This document shows positions 15,267 to 22,210 of a stretch of 29,553 nt of DNA, piece after piece. The stretch covers positions 1-29,553 of the forward strand of contig JAEXFV010000057.1 in the NCBI GenBank assembly GCA_023451115.1. Reading direction: 5' to 3'. How positions within the stretch are numbered: position 1 is the stretch's first letter; the number at the start of each line of letters is the position of its first letter. The translations under genes and the position numbers were made by a program. The notes under the pieces were generated by a model. It had not been told where the DNA came from. It searched no databases and saw nothing but the letters and a program-made list of their open reading frames with translations. This DNA comes from Bacillota bacterium. Lineage in GTDB: Bacteria; Bacillota; Clostridia; Christensenellales; CAG-138.

Positions 15267-16034
15267 TTATCCTAACTTATATTCCACCAAAACCTGGGCA
15301 AAAACCGATAACGGCGTAACCTCAAGAGGAAGCTGTAAATCCTCGCTGTCCTCGCTGGTAACCGCTGCTTCCTCAGCTGCCTGAATGCTGGTGCTGACTT
15401 CCTCCATTAATACCGGCCCTTGCAATTTCAGGCCTGCAGTATCTGCAATAATTTGCGCTTTTGCTGTAGCATCTTCTACAGCAGCAGCCAACGCCTGATG
15501 ATATACGGTAGTTTCATCCAAAAGCTCAAAGGAAATGTCCTGTATTTCCATTGCCCCCGCCTGGATGGCAGCGCCTACAATGTTGCCTACCTGCGCGGTA
15601 TCGTGAACTAAAATAACAATTGTGGTGGTAGCGCTGTAACCAGTAGTTACGGGCGGATTTTTTTCATGATCCTGTAAAGGATACAAAGTAATCTCTTCCG
15701 TTCGGATATCGGCTCTGGAAATATGCATGTCCAACAAAACTTGTGTAATGGACAAAATCTTTTCCTGCAATTTGGATGCAGCTTCCTCGCTGGTTCCAGA
15801 TTCTGACGATACGCTAAGGCGTACTGTAGCCAAATCTGGCATAGTACTGATTTCTCCGCAACCAGTTACGCGTAAAACCTTTTTTTCTTCGGTGGCTTCC
15901 TGTTTCAACAGTATTTCTTGCCTTTGTTGCTGCTGTTGCTGTGCATGAACCTGCTGTTCTTCTTCCGAGCGGCACCCAGCAGCAAGAGATAAAATGACCA
16001 AACAGAGCACTAAAATAATTGCGGTTTTCTTCAT
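15267..16034 (-). CDS. SIMPL-domain (DUF541) lipoprotein
   Basis: Predicted surface lipoprotein of unknown biochemical role; SIMPL-domain proteins such as E. coli YggE are linked to oxidative stress. The 255-residue product has a lipoprotein signal peptide with lipobox LAAGC (Cys21) and a Glu/Gln-rich linker including a run of six Gln encoded by CAG/CAA repeats. The SIMPL domain runs from about residue 50: LRVTGCGEISTMPDLATVRL, TGYSATTTIVILVHDTAQVG, and a LAAAVEDATAKAQIIADTAG helix. It ends in QVLVEYKLG. The ATG at 16034 is preceded by GAGAGG. The Gln tract may be length-variable. It lies downstream of yebC with a strong hairpin between them. Confidence 0.88.
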   Translation of the reverse strand: MKKTAIILVLCLVILSLAAGCRSEEEQQVHAQQQQQQRQEILLKQEATEEKKVLRVTGCGEISTMPDLATVRLSVSSESGTSEEAASKLQEKILSITQVLLDMHISRADIRTEEITLYPLQDHEKNPPVTTGYSATTTIVILVHDTAQVGNIVGAAIQAGAMEIQDISFELLDETTVYHQALAAAVEDATAKAQIIADTAGLKLQGPVLMEEVSTSIQAAEEAAVTSEDSEDLQLPLEVTPLSVFAQVLVEYKLG

Positions 16035-16104
16035 ATGTGGTTCCTCTCTTTCTCCTGAAGGCATTCCAATTTGAGGGTTTTACTTCAAAGAGCAATTAGC
16101 AAAC

Positions 16105-16127
16105 GCGGCGGGCCTAAGGCCCGCCGC
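16105..16127 (-). terminator. GC-rich hairpin downstream of yebC
   Basis: A perfect 10-bp stem GCGGCGGGCC/GGCCCGCCGC with a 3-base loop, between yebC and the SIMPL gene. Only GTTT follows on the minus strand, so it may be a weak terminator or an mRNA stability element. Confidence 0.6.
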
Positions 16128-16148
16128 ACAGCACCTGCAAGTATTGAG

Positions 16149-16898
16149 TTAATCCTCTTCTTCTTCCTCAGGAAGATTGGCGTTATGGAATACGTCCTGC
16201 ACATCATCGTTATCATCCAAACGCTCTAAAAAACGATTGACCTTTTCAACGGTTTCCGCATCATTTACGTCAACAGTATTTTGCGGAAGCATGGAAATCT
16301 CTGCAGAGATAAAGGAATAGCCTGCGCTTTCCAACGCCTCTCTGACAACAGAAAACTCCGTAGGCGTAGTATAAATTTCAAACACATCTTCCTGCGGCAT
16401 GAAATCTTCTGCGCCGGCATCCAGAGCCGCCATCATGACTTCATCCTCGTCTACCAGGGCACTGCGCTCAATTACGATCACGCCTTTACGGTCAAACATC
16501 CAGCTGACACAACCAGCTGCACCCAGGCTTCCGCCGCCTTTATCGAAAAGATGGCGCATTTCTGCAGCGGTACGGTTACGGTTGTCCGTTACTACATCAA
16601 CAATAACCGCAACGCCGCCCGGGCCGTATCCCTCATAAGTGCACTCTTCGTAATTTACGCTGCCCAATTCACCCGTAGCTTTTTTGATAGAGCGGGTAAT
16701 ATTATCGTTAGGCATGTTATTAGCCTTGGCTTTGGCAATGACATCGCGCAATTTCGCGTTGTTCGCAGGATCGCCACCGCCGCCCTCTTTTACGGCAATT
16801 GCAATCTCACGGCCGATTTTTGTAAAGATTTTTCCTCTTTGCGCATCGGTCTTTTCCTTTTTGTTTTTAATTGTTGCCCACTTGGAATGGCCGGACAT
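16149..16898 (-). CDS. yebC: YebC/PmpR-family protein
   Basis: Conserved cytoplasmic protein of the YebC/TACO1 family. It was long described as a DNA-binding regulator, and more recent work links the family to ribosomes and translation of difficult (polyproline-type) sequences. The 249-residue product starts MSGHSKWATIKNKKEKTDAQ and has GKIFTKIGREI, NNAKLRDVIAKAKANNMPND, YEGYGPGGVAVIVDVVTDNR and GCVSWMFDRKGVI, all hallmarks. The acidic C-terminus (EEEEED) is typical. The ATG at 16898 follows GGAGGG. It has its own extended -10 promoter at 16950-16958. Confidence 0.97.
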   Translation of the reverse strand: MSGHSKWATIKNKKEKTDAQRGKIFTKIGREIAIAVKEGGGGDPANNAKLRDVIAKAKANNMPNDNITRSIKKATGELGSVNYEECTYEGYGPGGVAVIVDVVTDNRNRTAAEMRHLFDKGGGSLGAAGCVSWMFDRKGVIVIERSALVDEDEVMMAALDAGAEDFMPQEDVFEIYTTPTEFSVVREALESAGYSFISAEISMLPQNTVDVNDAETVEKVNRFLERLDDNDDVQDVFHNANLPEEEEED

Positions 16899-16949
16899 AA
16901 ACTACTTTCCCTCCGATACTGACATACTAATAATTAATAGAACCTAAAG

Positions 16950-16958
16950 ATTATAGCA
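16950..16958 (-). promoter_or_regulatory. Extended -10 promoter for yebC
   Basis: TGCTATAAT on the minus strand (TATAAT at 16950-16955), in the gap between the Nudix gene and yebC. A perfect -10 with TGn extension compensates for the lack of a clear -35. Confidence 0.55.
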
Positions 16959-16962
16959 TAAT

Positions 16963-17382
16963 TTAATGCTGTTGTATAGCCTGGTATTTTTGATAGGCCA
17001 AACGGATCAGGGCTTTGTCCTGGGAATATGTAATGGTGGACAAGGCTTCCAGCACAGGGAAATAGCGGCCTTCCAAAAAACCTTGGTTTCTGTTCGCTGT
17101 GTGTTTCTCGTTTTTGGCCCGCATTACATACCAAGAAACTTCATTACAAACAGGCATTTTCCGTGTAAGAGAGTAGAATTCATAGCAGGTTTCTCCAGCA
17201 GTGCACAGGATTTCCGCTTGTATTCCAGCCTCATCACGGACCCGTTGGATTGCTACCTCTTGAGATAACATCCCCGGGCGAATTGCCCCCTTGGGAAGCA
17301 CCCATTCGTTTTTTTCATTGCGCAGCAAGTACACCATATCCCGGAAAAAAATTACTCCCCCAGCGCAGCTGCGAAATAACAT
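16963..17382 (-). CDS. Nudix-fold protein with degenerate Nudix box
   Basis: Nudix-domain protein of 139 residues. The N-terminal half follows the family pattern: SCAGGVIFFRDMVYLLRN, then EWVLPKGAIRPGM. However, the catalytic box G-x5-E-x7-R-E-U-x-E-E-x-G-U is badly eroded: Gly32 is kept, but Met38 replaces Glu, Gln46 and Arg47 replace Arg-Glu, and Asp50-Glu51 replace Glu-Glu. Most Mg2+-binding residues are therefore lost and pyrophosphohydrolase activity is doubtful; a binding or regulatory role is possible. I chose the ATG at 17382, ten bases after AGGAG, over the TTG at 17406. It lies 30 bases after the uracil-DNA glycosylase gene, in an operon with it. Confidence 0.8.
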   Translation of the reverse strand: MLFRSCAGGVIFFRDMVYLLRNEKNEWVLPKGAIRPGMLSQEVAIQRVRDEAGIQAEILCTAGETCYEFYSLTRKMPVCNEVSWYVMRAKNEKHTANRNQGFLEGRYFPVLEALSTITYSQDKALIRLAYQKYQAIQQH

Positions 17383-17412
17383 GTCGTTCACGCTCCTTTT
17401 GCCCAAATTTTT

Positions 17413-17967
17413 TCATAATGCTAATAGCTTATCCCGCACCGCCTGCATATCCAACCAGGCTTCCTTCTTCTTGCCAGGGTCTCGCAGCAAAGCGGCCGGA
17501 TGGTAGGTGGGCAAGATCCATACGCCGTTTTTCTGCTTCCAGATTCCTCTGTCGCGGGTAATACGAACTTGCGGATCATAAACATATTTTGCTGCAGTAG
17601 CACCCAGGCATACGATAATTTTTGGAGCAATCAGGGCGGTTTGTGCCCTCAAATAATGCAGGCATATCAGAGCCTCTTCTTCTGTAGGTACCCTGTTATA
17701 GGGAGGACGGCATTTTACAATATTTGCAATGTACACTGTTTCCCGCGCTAAACCGATTGCGAAAAGCATTTTATCCAAAAGCTGTCCCGCCGGGCCTACG
17801 AAAGGCCGCCCCTGTAAATCCTCTTCCCGGCCAGGCCCCTCTCCGATAAACAAGAGACGAGCCTGAGGGTCTCCCTCTCCCAAAACAGTATGGGTTCGGG
17901 TTTGATAAAGACCACATTTCTCACAATGGGCAACCTGTTCAATTATTTCCTGCCAACTTACCCGCAT
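17413..17967 (-). CDS. Family 4 uracil-DNA glycosylase (iron-sulfur)
   Basis: Removes uracil from DNA to start base-excision repair. The 184-residue product matches family 4 (Thermus-type) enzymes. It has four cysteines at residues 15, 18, 86 and 102 for the 4Fe-4S cluster, the catalytic/uracil-binding motif GEGPGREEDLQGRPFVGPAG, NIVKCRPPYNRVPT, and the C-terminal HPAALLR motif with its conserved His. The ATG at 17967 follows AGAAGG; an upstream TTG at 17991 is less well supported. Length is typical (180-220). It lies 31 bases after the carbonic anhydrase-like gene. Confidence 0.94.
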   Translation of the reverse strand: MRVSWQEIIEQVAHCEKCGLYQTRTHTVLGEGDPQARLLFIGEGPGREEDLQGRPFVGPAGQLLDKMLFAIGLARETVYIANIVKCRPPYNRVPTEEEALICLHYLRAQTALIAPKIIVCLGATAAKYVYDPQVRITRDRGIWKQKNGVWILPTYHPAALLRDPGKKKEAWLDMQAVRDKLLAL

Positions 17968-17998
17968 AACAAATCGCCTTCTGTCCGGCAACTGCTAA

Positions 17999-18541
17999 TT
18001 ATTCGCTTAAAAAATCAAATATGGTAACAGAGCCGCTCTCCAAGTCGTATTTTGCACCAACCACAAAAAATTCGCCCCGCTCTATTTTTCCTTCTAAGGG
18101 AGCGTAGTCTCTAACTTTTTGTACGCAGGACTTAATTACTTCTTCTTCATTTTCAGCGTCTTCCCCGTTGCTGCGTAAAAGAGATTGCCAAAACCCTTCC
18201 TCTTCGGTTTCCGGATCCCCCTTTCGGGCTTCGTGGGTCAATATAACACATAGCGGGATAGCAAGTTTCTCAACAGCAAAGGAAATCCCCTCTAAAACGC
18301 TACGATTTACCTCCAAGTCCGGCATACGCATTACATAGAGGTCTCCCAAATCTGCATCAAACACCAATTCCGGAGGCATATAGGAATCTGATGTGCAAAC
18401 GACAATGGCCAAAGGATGTTGTCCTTCTTCCAGCAGATTGCGCCGCTGCGCGTCGTAAGAACGATCTGAACAAAACGTACCATTCACAAACCGTTCATTA
18501 CCAGCAATCAAGTCATCCAGTGATTTCTCCCATGAGCCCAT
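17999..18541 (-). CDS. Beta-carbonic anhydrase-like protein lacking zinc ligands
   Basis: The 180-residue protein follows the beta-carbonic anhydrase fold from end to end: LDDLIAGNERFVNG at the N-terminus, PPELVFDADLGDLYVMRM, a FAVEKLAIPLCVILTH strand and the C-terminal GEFFVVGAKYDLESGSVTIF. Yet the active site is altered. In the usual C-S-D-S-R motif, Thr50 stands for the zinc Cys and Tyr54 for the Arg (Asp52 stays). In the H-x-x-C motif His103 stays but Arg106 replaces the second Cys. It therefore probably cannot bind zinc normally or hydrate CO2. Cys49, one residue off, might substitute, but the second Cys has no replacement. ATG at 18541; AGGAGGG lies 13 bases upstream, and the promoter places the transcript start near 18575. 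Confidence 0.85.
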   Translation of the reverse strand: MGSWEKSLDDLIAGNERFVNGTFCSDRSYDAQRRNLLEEGQHPLAIVVCTSDSYMPPELVFDADLGDLYVMRMPDLEVNRSVLEGISFAVEKLAIPLCVILTHEARKGDPETEEEGFWQSLLRSNGEDAENEEEVIKSCVQKVRDYAPLEGKIERGEFFVVGAKYDLESGSVTIFDFLSE

Positions 18542-18581
18542 TGCTTTTTCTTCGCCCTCCTGTGGCATCAATAATAACAAT

Positions 18582-18610
18582 ATCATATGCTATGTTTTTT
18601 CCAAAGGCAA
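18582..18610 (-). promoter_or_regulatory. Sigma-A promoter for the carbonic anhydrase-like gene
   Basis: -35 TTGCCT (18605-18610), a 17-base spacer and -10 TATGAT (18582-18587) on the minus strand. It probably drives the carbonic anhydrase-like, uracil-DNA glycosylase and Nudix genes as one operon. Confidence 0.65.
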
Positions 18611-18628
18611 TCCTATAATCGCATAAAG

Positions 18629-18654
18629 GAAAAAACCCTGCAATTATTGCAGGG
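18629..18654 (-). terminator. Rho-independent terminator of leuA
   Basis: Perfect 8-bp stem CCCTGCAA/TTGCAGGG with a 3-base loop, followed on the minus strand by seven T. It lies 11 bases beyond the leuA stop and separates leuA from the next operon. Confidence 0.9.
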
Positions 18655-18665
18655 AAACCGATAAA

Positions 18666-20183
18666 CTAGATGTCGCTTATAATACGGTTGAGTCCTGCAA
18701 TATAAGCCAAAACACTGGACTCAATTACGTCAGTAGAAAGCCCTCTTCCGGTAGCGGTTTTATCTGCATATTTTACCCGCACAATCACTTCACCCAGAGC
18801 ATCTCTGCCTTCTGTCGCCGCCTTTACCTGATAACGTTGCAGCTCCAGCTCCATCTTTGAAATCTTATCAACGGCTAGAAATGCCGCTTCAATAGGCCCA
18901 TTTCCCACCGCTGCCTCGGTAAACACTTCGCCATCCCGAATAAGCGAAATGGTAGCCGTGGCTTTTAGCTTGTTGTTGGAAAATACCTGGAAGTCCTCCA
19001 TAATATAAATCGGTGGGACTTCAATAATCTGTTCGCCTAGTATCGCCTCAATATCCCGGTCGGTTACAAAGCGTTTGCGATCGGCCATATCTTTAAACTT
19101 TAAAAAGGCTTTATCCAGATCATCTTCGCTAAGCCGATAACCCAAATTTTTTGCCCGTTCCGCAAAGGCATGCTTCCCCGAGAGCTTCCCTAGCACCACG
19201 CCTGCACCAAGCAGGCCCAAATCTTCCGCTTTGATTACCTCATAAGTGGAACGGTTGTTGAGCACTCCATGCTGATGAATTCCGGATTCGTGTAAAAAAG
19301 CATTTGCGCCAATAATTGCTTTGCCTGGGCTTGGCTCCATATTAGCAAAACCCGATACCAGCCTGCTGGTGCGGTAAATCTGCCTGGTATCAATATTTGT
19401 GTTGCACTGGTAGAAATCTTTGCGGGTAACAAGGCCCATAACCACTTCTTCCAGCGCAGCATTCCCGGCACGCTCTCCCAATCCGTTTACCGTAGCGTCT
19501 ATCTGCCGTGCACCGCAACGAACGCCTTCTAACGTATTGGCAACAGCTAACCCCAAATCATCATGACAATGTACCCCAAGACGAACCTTTTCTATGCCCG
19601 GCACATTTTCCCGGATGGCACGAATGAGTTCTCCGAATTCAGCAACCGTTGAATAGCCCACAGTATCCGGAATGTTGATGATAGAAGCGCCTGCTTCAAT
19701 TGCCGTTTTTAGAACTTCAAAAAGAAAGGCAGGCCGGGTACGTGTGGCGTCTTCTGGAGAAAACTGCACCTCATCACACAAGCCGCAGGCCAAGCGCACA
19801 CTCTCGTTTATTCTGGCAAGCACCCGCTCCGGCGTCATTTTCAGCTTGTATTGCATGTGAATATCGCTGGTTGCAATAAAGGTATGGATACGGGGGTGTA
19901 TGGCAAAGCGCAATGCCTTTGCTGCGGCACGGATATCAGCCGCATTACATCGCGCTAAGGAACATACTGTGCTGGTTTTTACAGCCCGAGCCACAGATAC
20001 AACCGCCTCAAAGTCTCCCTGTGAAGCGTTTGCAAACCCTGCTTCGATAATATCTACACCTAAACGCTCCAATTGCAGGGCGATTGTAGTCTTTTCGGAT
20101 ACATTTAAATTTACACCAGGCGTTTGCTCGCCATCGCGTAACGTTGTATCAAAAATATATACCCGCTGCGTATCTTCTGCCAT
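18666..20183 (-). CDS. leuA: 2-isopropylmalate synthase
   Basis: Condenses acetyl-CoA with 2-oxoisovalerate to 2-isopropylmalate, the committed step of leucine synthesis. The 505-residue product has the DRE-TIM metallolyase motifs IFDTTLRDGEQTPGVNL (catalytic Arg, metal Asp), INIPDTVGYSTVAEFGELI, VHCHDDLGLAVANTLEG (metal His pair), INGLGERAGNAALEEVVMGL-type ATVNGLGERAGN, and HESGIHQHGVL. A C-terminal leucine-sensing regulatory domain follows (about residues 390-505). A single-gene unit, with its own strong promoter and terminator; no other leu genes are in view. The related citramalate and homocitrate synthases are alternatives, but length and motif set fit LeuA best. Stop is TAG. Confidence 0.93.
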   Translation of the reverse strand: MAEDTQRVYIFDTTLRDGEQTPGVNLNVSEKTTIALQLERLGVDIIEAGFANASQGDFEAVVSVARAVKTSTVCSLARCNAADIRAAAKALRFAIHPRIHTFIATSDIHMQYKLKMTPERVLARINESVRLACGLCDEVQFSPEDATRTRPAFLFEVLKTAIEAGASIINIPDTVGYSTVAEFGELIRAIRENVPGIEKVRLGVHCHDDLGLAVANTLEGVRCGARQIDATVNGLGERAGNAALEEVVMGLVTRKDFYQCNTNIDTRQIYRTSRLVSGFANMEPSPGKAIIGANAFLHESGIHQHGVLNNRSTYEVIKAEDLGLLGAGVVLGKLSGKHAFAERAKNLGYRLSEDDLDKAFLKFKDMADRKRFVTDRDIEAILGEQIIEVPPIYIMEDFQVFSNNKLKATATISLIRDGEVFTEAAVGNGPIEAAFLAVDKISKMELELQRYQVKAATEGRDALGEVIVRVKYADKTATGRGLSTDVIESSVLAYIAGLNRIISDI

Positions 20184-20261
20184 AGTCCTACATTCCTATC
20201 GTAATAAAAGGCGAAAACCCAATGCTCGCTAAAAGCTTTCGCTCCGTATAACTTTGCCCGC

Positions 20262-20291
20262 ATTATAAGGCATGACGTTAAATGCTGTCAA
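20262..20291 (-). promoter_or_regulatory. Consensus sigma-A promoter for leuA
   Basis: Perfect -35 TTGACA (20286-20291) and perfect -10 TATAAT (20262-20267), 18 bases apart. The leader of about 70 bases has a weak GCGAAA/TTTTCGC pairing, but no leader peptide with leucine codons, no T-box and no attenuator that I can see. Confidence 0.85.
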
Positions 20292-20302
20292 GCAAAAGGG
20301 AT

Positions 20303-21028
20303 TTATAGCCGTACTGCAGCTGCCTCATCCAACACATAAATTACGTTTTGATGCAATTGTAAAACGCTTGCTGGAACACATGGTGTAATCGGGCCATTGA
20401 TCATTTGGGCCGCAACATTGCTAACCCCGCTTCCCAGTGCCAACACCACCAGCTTGCGAGCGCTTAACAGGGTGCTGATTCCCATAGTAAGCACCCGAGG
20501 TGTCGTGTTCGGGCGGTCAGAAAAATAAGACAGGTTCTCTTCCAGGCTGCTTTGCGTAAGCGGCGCTACATGGGTTAGCGGAGCAAACTCGGCGGCAGGT
20601 TCGTTAAACGCCACGTGCCCGTTGCGCCCTACATAAAGCAACGCCATATCCATACCGCCTGCAGATAATAGTTGCTCTTCAAAGGCTGTACAAGCAGCAG
20701 AAAGATCGCTTGCACAATTATCTGGCACATGGATATTGGATTTATGAATATTCACCTTTTCATATAAATAGTGGGATAAAAATCCTCCCAAGCTGCGATT
20801 TTGATCCGAACGCAAGCCCACAAACTCACTTAAATGGAATGCATGAATATCGCTCCAATCCAATAAACCGGAGCCTGTCATGCCACAAAGCCGGGCATAG
20901 GTACCTTCCAGCATATTCCCTCCCAGCAGGCCCAAAACGCTATCCGGCTTCTCGATGATTTGTGCCGCAATTAACGTTGCAGCAGCGGCCGAAGCAGATG
21001 TCTGATCTCGATATACCAAAATGCCCAT
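20303..21028 (-). CDS. Divergent glucosamine-6-phosphate deaminase-like protein
   Basis: The 241-residue product aligns over its length with NagB (glucosamine-6-phosphate deaminase/isomerase family): AFHLSEFVGL, VGRNGHVAFNEPAAEF, VLTMGISTLL and SVLQLHQNVIYVLDE. Several functional residues differ. Ser67 replaces the catalytic Asp of the usual MDEYVGL motif, and Asn136 replaces the Asp of DGHIAFNEP, although His138 and Glu143 are kept. The phosphate-binding GSTP is GGNM-like here, and the late Lys is missing. Normal deaminase activity is therefore unlikely; it may bind a different sugar phosphate or serve as a sensor. The ATG at 21028 follows AAAGGAG. It is 12 bases downstream of the alpha/beta hydrolase, in one operon. 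Confidence 0.82.
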   Translation of the reverse strand: MGILVYRDQTSASAAAATLIAAQIIEKPDSVLGLLGGNMLEGTYARLCGMTGSGLLDWSDIHAFHLSEFVGLRSDQNRSLGGFLSHYLYEKVNIHKSNIHVPDNCASDLSAACTAFEEQLLSAGGMDMALLYVGRNGHVAFNEPAAEFAPLTHVAPLTQSSLEENLSYFSDRPNTTPRVLTMGISTLLSARKLVVLALGSGVSNVAAQMINGPITPCVPASVLQLHQNVIYVLDEAAAVRL

Positions 21029-21040
21029 AGGTGTTCTCCT

Positions 21041-21970
21041 TTATGCTTTGCTTACAGTTTCGTTAATAAATGCAAGAACATCCTGATACACTTCTTGCTG
21101 GTTGGTCTCGTTAAGGATTTCGTGGCGCCCCTGGGGATATAAATGCATCGTAACGGTATGTCCGGTTTTTACAAGCCAGTCGTGCACCTGGCGTACGCCT
21201 TTGCCATTTGCTCCAACCGGATCCTGGTCGCCGGAAATGAGCAAAATGGGCACTGTGGGAACCTTAACCGCCCATTTGGTGCTACTAATTTCACTTAAAC
21301 CATTGAAAATATCCAGCATCCCTTCCGCTGTAAACGTAAACCCGCATAAAGGATCTGCTACATATCGATCCACCTGGGCCATGTCTCGGCTTAACCAATC
21401 AAAATCCGTACGCCTTGGCGAAAATTGTTTATTGTAAGTCCCGAACCCTAATTTTTCTAGCCGCTTACTGGGCTGCATGGGCCCATTGCGCCTGATTTCC
21501 CCTTTTGCAACCAGTGTTCCCAATTTTATAGCCGGGTTCTTCCCAGCAGTACCACAAAAAACAAATCCGGAGAATCCATCGTGATAACGGGCGGCATAAG
21601 TGCGGGCCAGAAAAGAGCCCATGCTATGGCCCATGAGAAAATGAGGACAATCCGGAAACGCTTCCGCCAGTTTTTTATGAAACGTGCGCAAATCTTCTAC
21701 CGCAGCGCTCCAGCCATTGTTTCCACAAAAAAAGCCTTTATGCTGCGGATCTGCCAAACTTTTTCCATGACCAGCATGATCGTTTGCCGCAAAAACAATT
21801 CCATATTGATTAAGAAAATGGGCAAAACCATCATACCGTTGTATGTGCTCCGCCATGCCGTGAGCAAACTGCAATACGCAACGGACGCCTCCGAAAGGCT
21901 TCCAAATTTTTGCGTAAATATCGCATTCCTTTGTGGCGGAAGGAAAAAACAATTCCTCCATACTATCCAT
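21041..21970 (-). CDS. Alpha/beta hydrolase, monoacylglycerol lipase-like (serine aminopeptidase S33 family)
   Basis: Probable cytoplasmic lysophospholipase or monoacylglycerol lipase. The 309-residue product has the family marks: QFAHGMAEHIQRYDGFAHFL (oxyanion HG), NDHAGHGKSL, the nucleophile elbow GHSMGSF (Ser116), Asp250 in ISGDQDPVG, and His283 in YPQGRHEILNE, completing a Ser-Asp-His triad. There is no signal peptide. The ATG at 21970 follows AAAGGA with good spacing; the frame extends to 22042, but those codons overlap the promoter. It heads a two-gene operon with the NagB-like gene and is divergent from a LysR regulator that may control it. The substrate is not deducible. Confidence 0.9.
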   Translation of the reverse strand: MDSMEELFFPSATKECDIYAKIWKPFGGVRCVLQFAHGMAEHIQRYDGFAHFLNQYGIVFAANDHAGHGKSLADPQHKGFFCGNNGWSAAVEDLRTFHKKLAEAFPDCPHFLMGHSMGSFLARTYAARYHDGFSGFVFCGTAGKNPAIKLGTLVAKGEIRRNGPMQPSKRLEKLGFGTYNKQFSPRRTDFDWLSRDMAQVDRYVADPLCGFTFTAEGMLDIFNGLSEISSTKWAVKVPTVPILLISGDQDPVGANGKGVRQVHDWLVKTGHTVTMHLYPQGRHEILNETNQQEVYQDVLAFINETVSKA

Positions 21971-22013
21971 ATAGCAGTCCTTTCGTTTTTTCAACCACTG
22001 GTTCATATAAAAT

Positions 22014-22022
22014 ATTATACCA
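22014..22022 (-). promoter_or_regulatory. Extended -10 promoter for the hydrolase operon
   Basis: TGGTATAAT on the minus strand (TATAAT at 22014-22019), starting transcription about 35 bases before the hydrolase ATG. The -35 is poor, as expected of an activator-dependent promoter. It faces away from lysR. Confidence 0.6.
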
Positions 22023-22062
22023 TGTTCTATAGTTTGCCGCATCCCTTTATGTCATGAACAAG

Positions 22063-22092
22063 ATAAAAATAGAAACTCCGCATTTATTTTAT
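22063..22092. promoter_or_regulatory. AT-rich imperfect inverted repeat, possible LysR operator
   Basis: ATAAAAATAGAAAC and its imperfect complement ATTTATTTTAT flank a short GC centre, midway between the divergent hydrolase and lysR promoters. LysR-type regulators usually bind such dyads near divergent promoters. AT-rich sequence gives such matches easily, so this is weak. Confidence 0.3.
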
Positions 22093-22124
22093 CAGTAAAG
22101 TAGCAATTCTATTTGTTTTACTTA

Positions 22125-22153
22125 TTGCAAAAGCGATAACGTTGCATTATAAT
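22125..22153 (+). promoter_or_regulatory. Sigma-A promoter for lysR
   Basis: TTGCAA (22125-22130), 17-base spacer, perfect TATAAT (22148-22153). The leader of about 50 bases ends in AAGGAG before the lysR ATG. Confidence 0.8.
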
Positions 22154-22210
22154 TAAGGAAATCTATAACATAAATTGCTGTTAAATATATAATAAATAAG
22201 GAGAAATTAT

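Noticed and set aside
20184..20261. T-box or leucine attenuator in the leuA leader
   Set aside because: The leader is only about 70 bases, has no T-box sequence, no leucine-rich leader peptide and no terminator hairpin with T-run.
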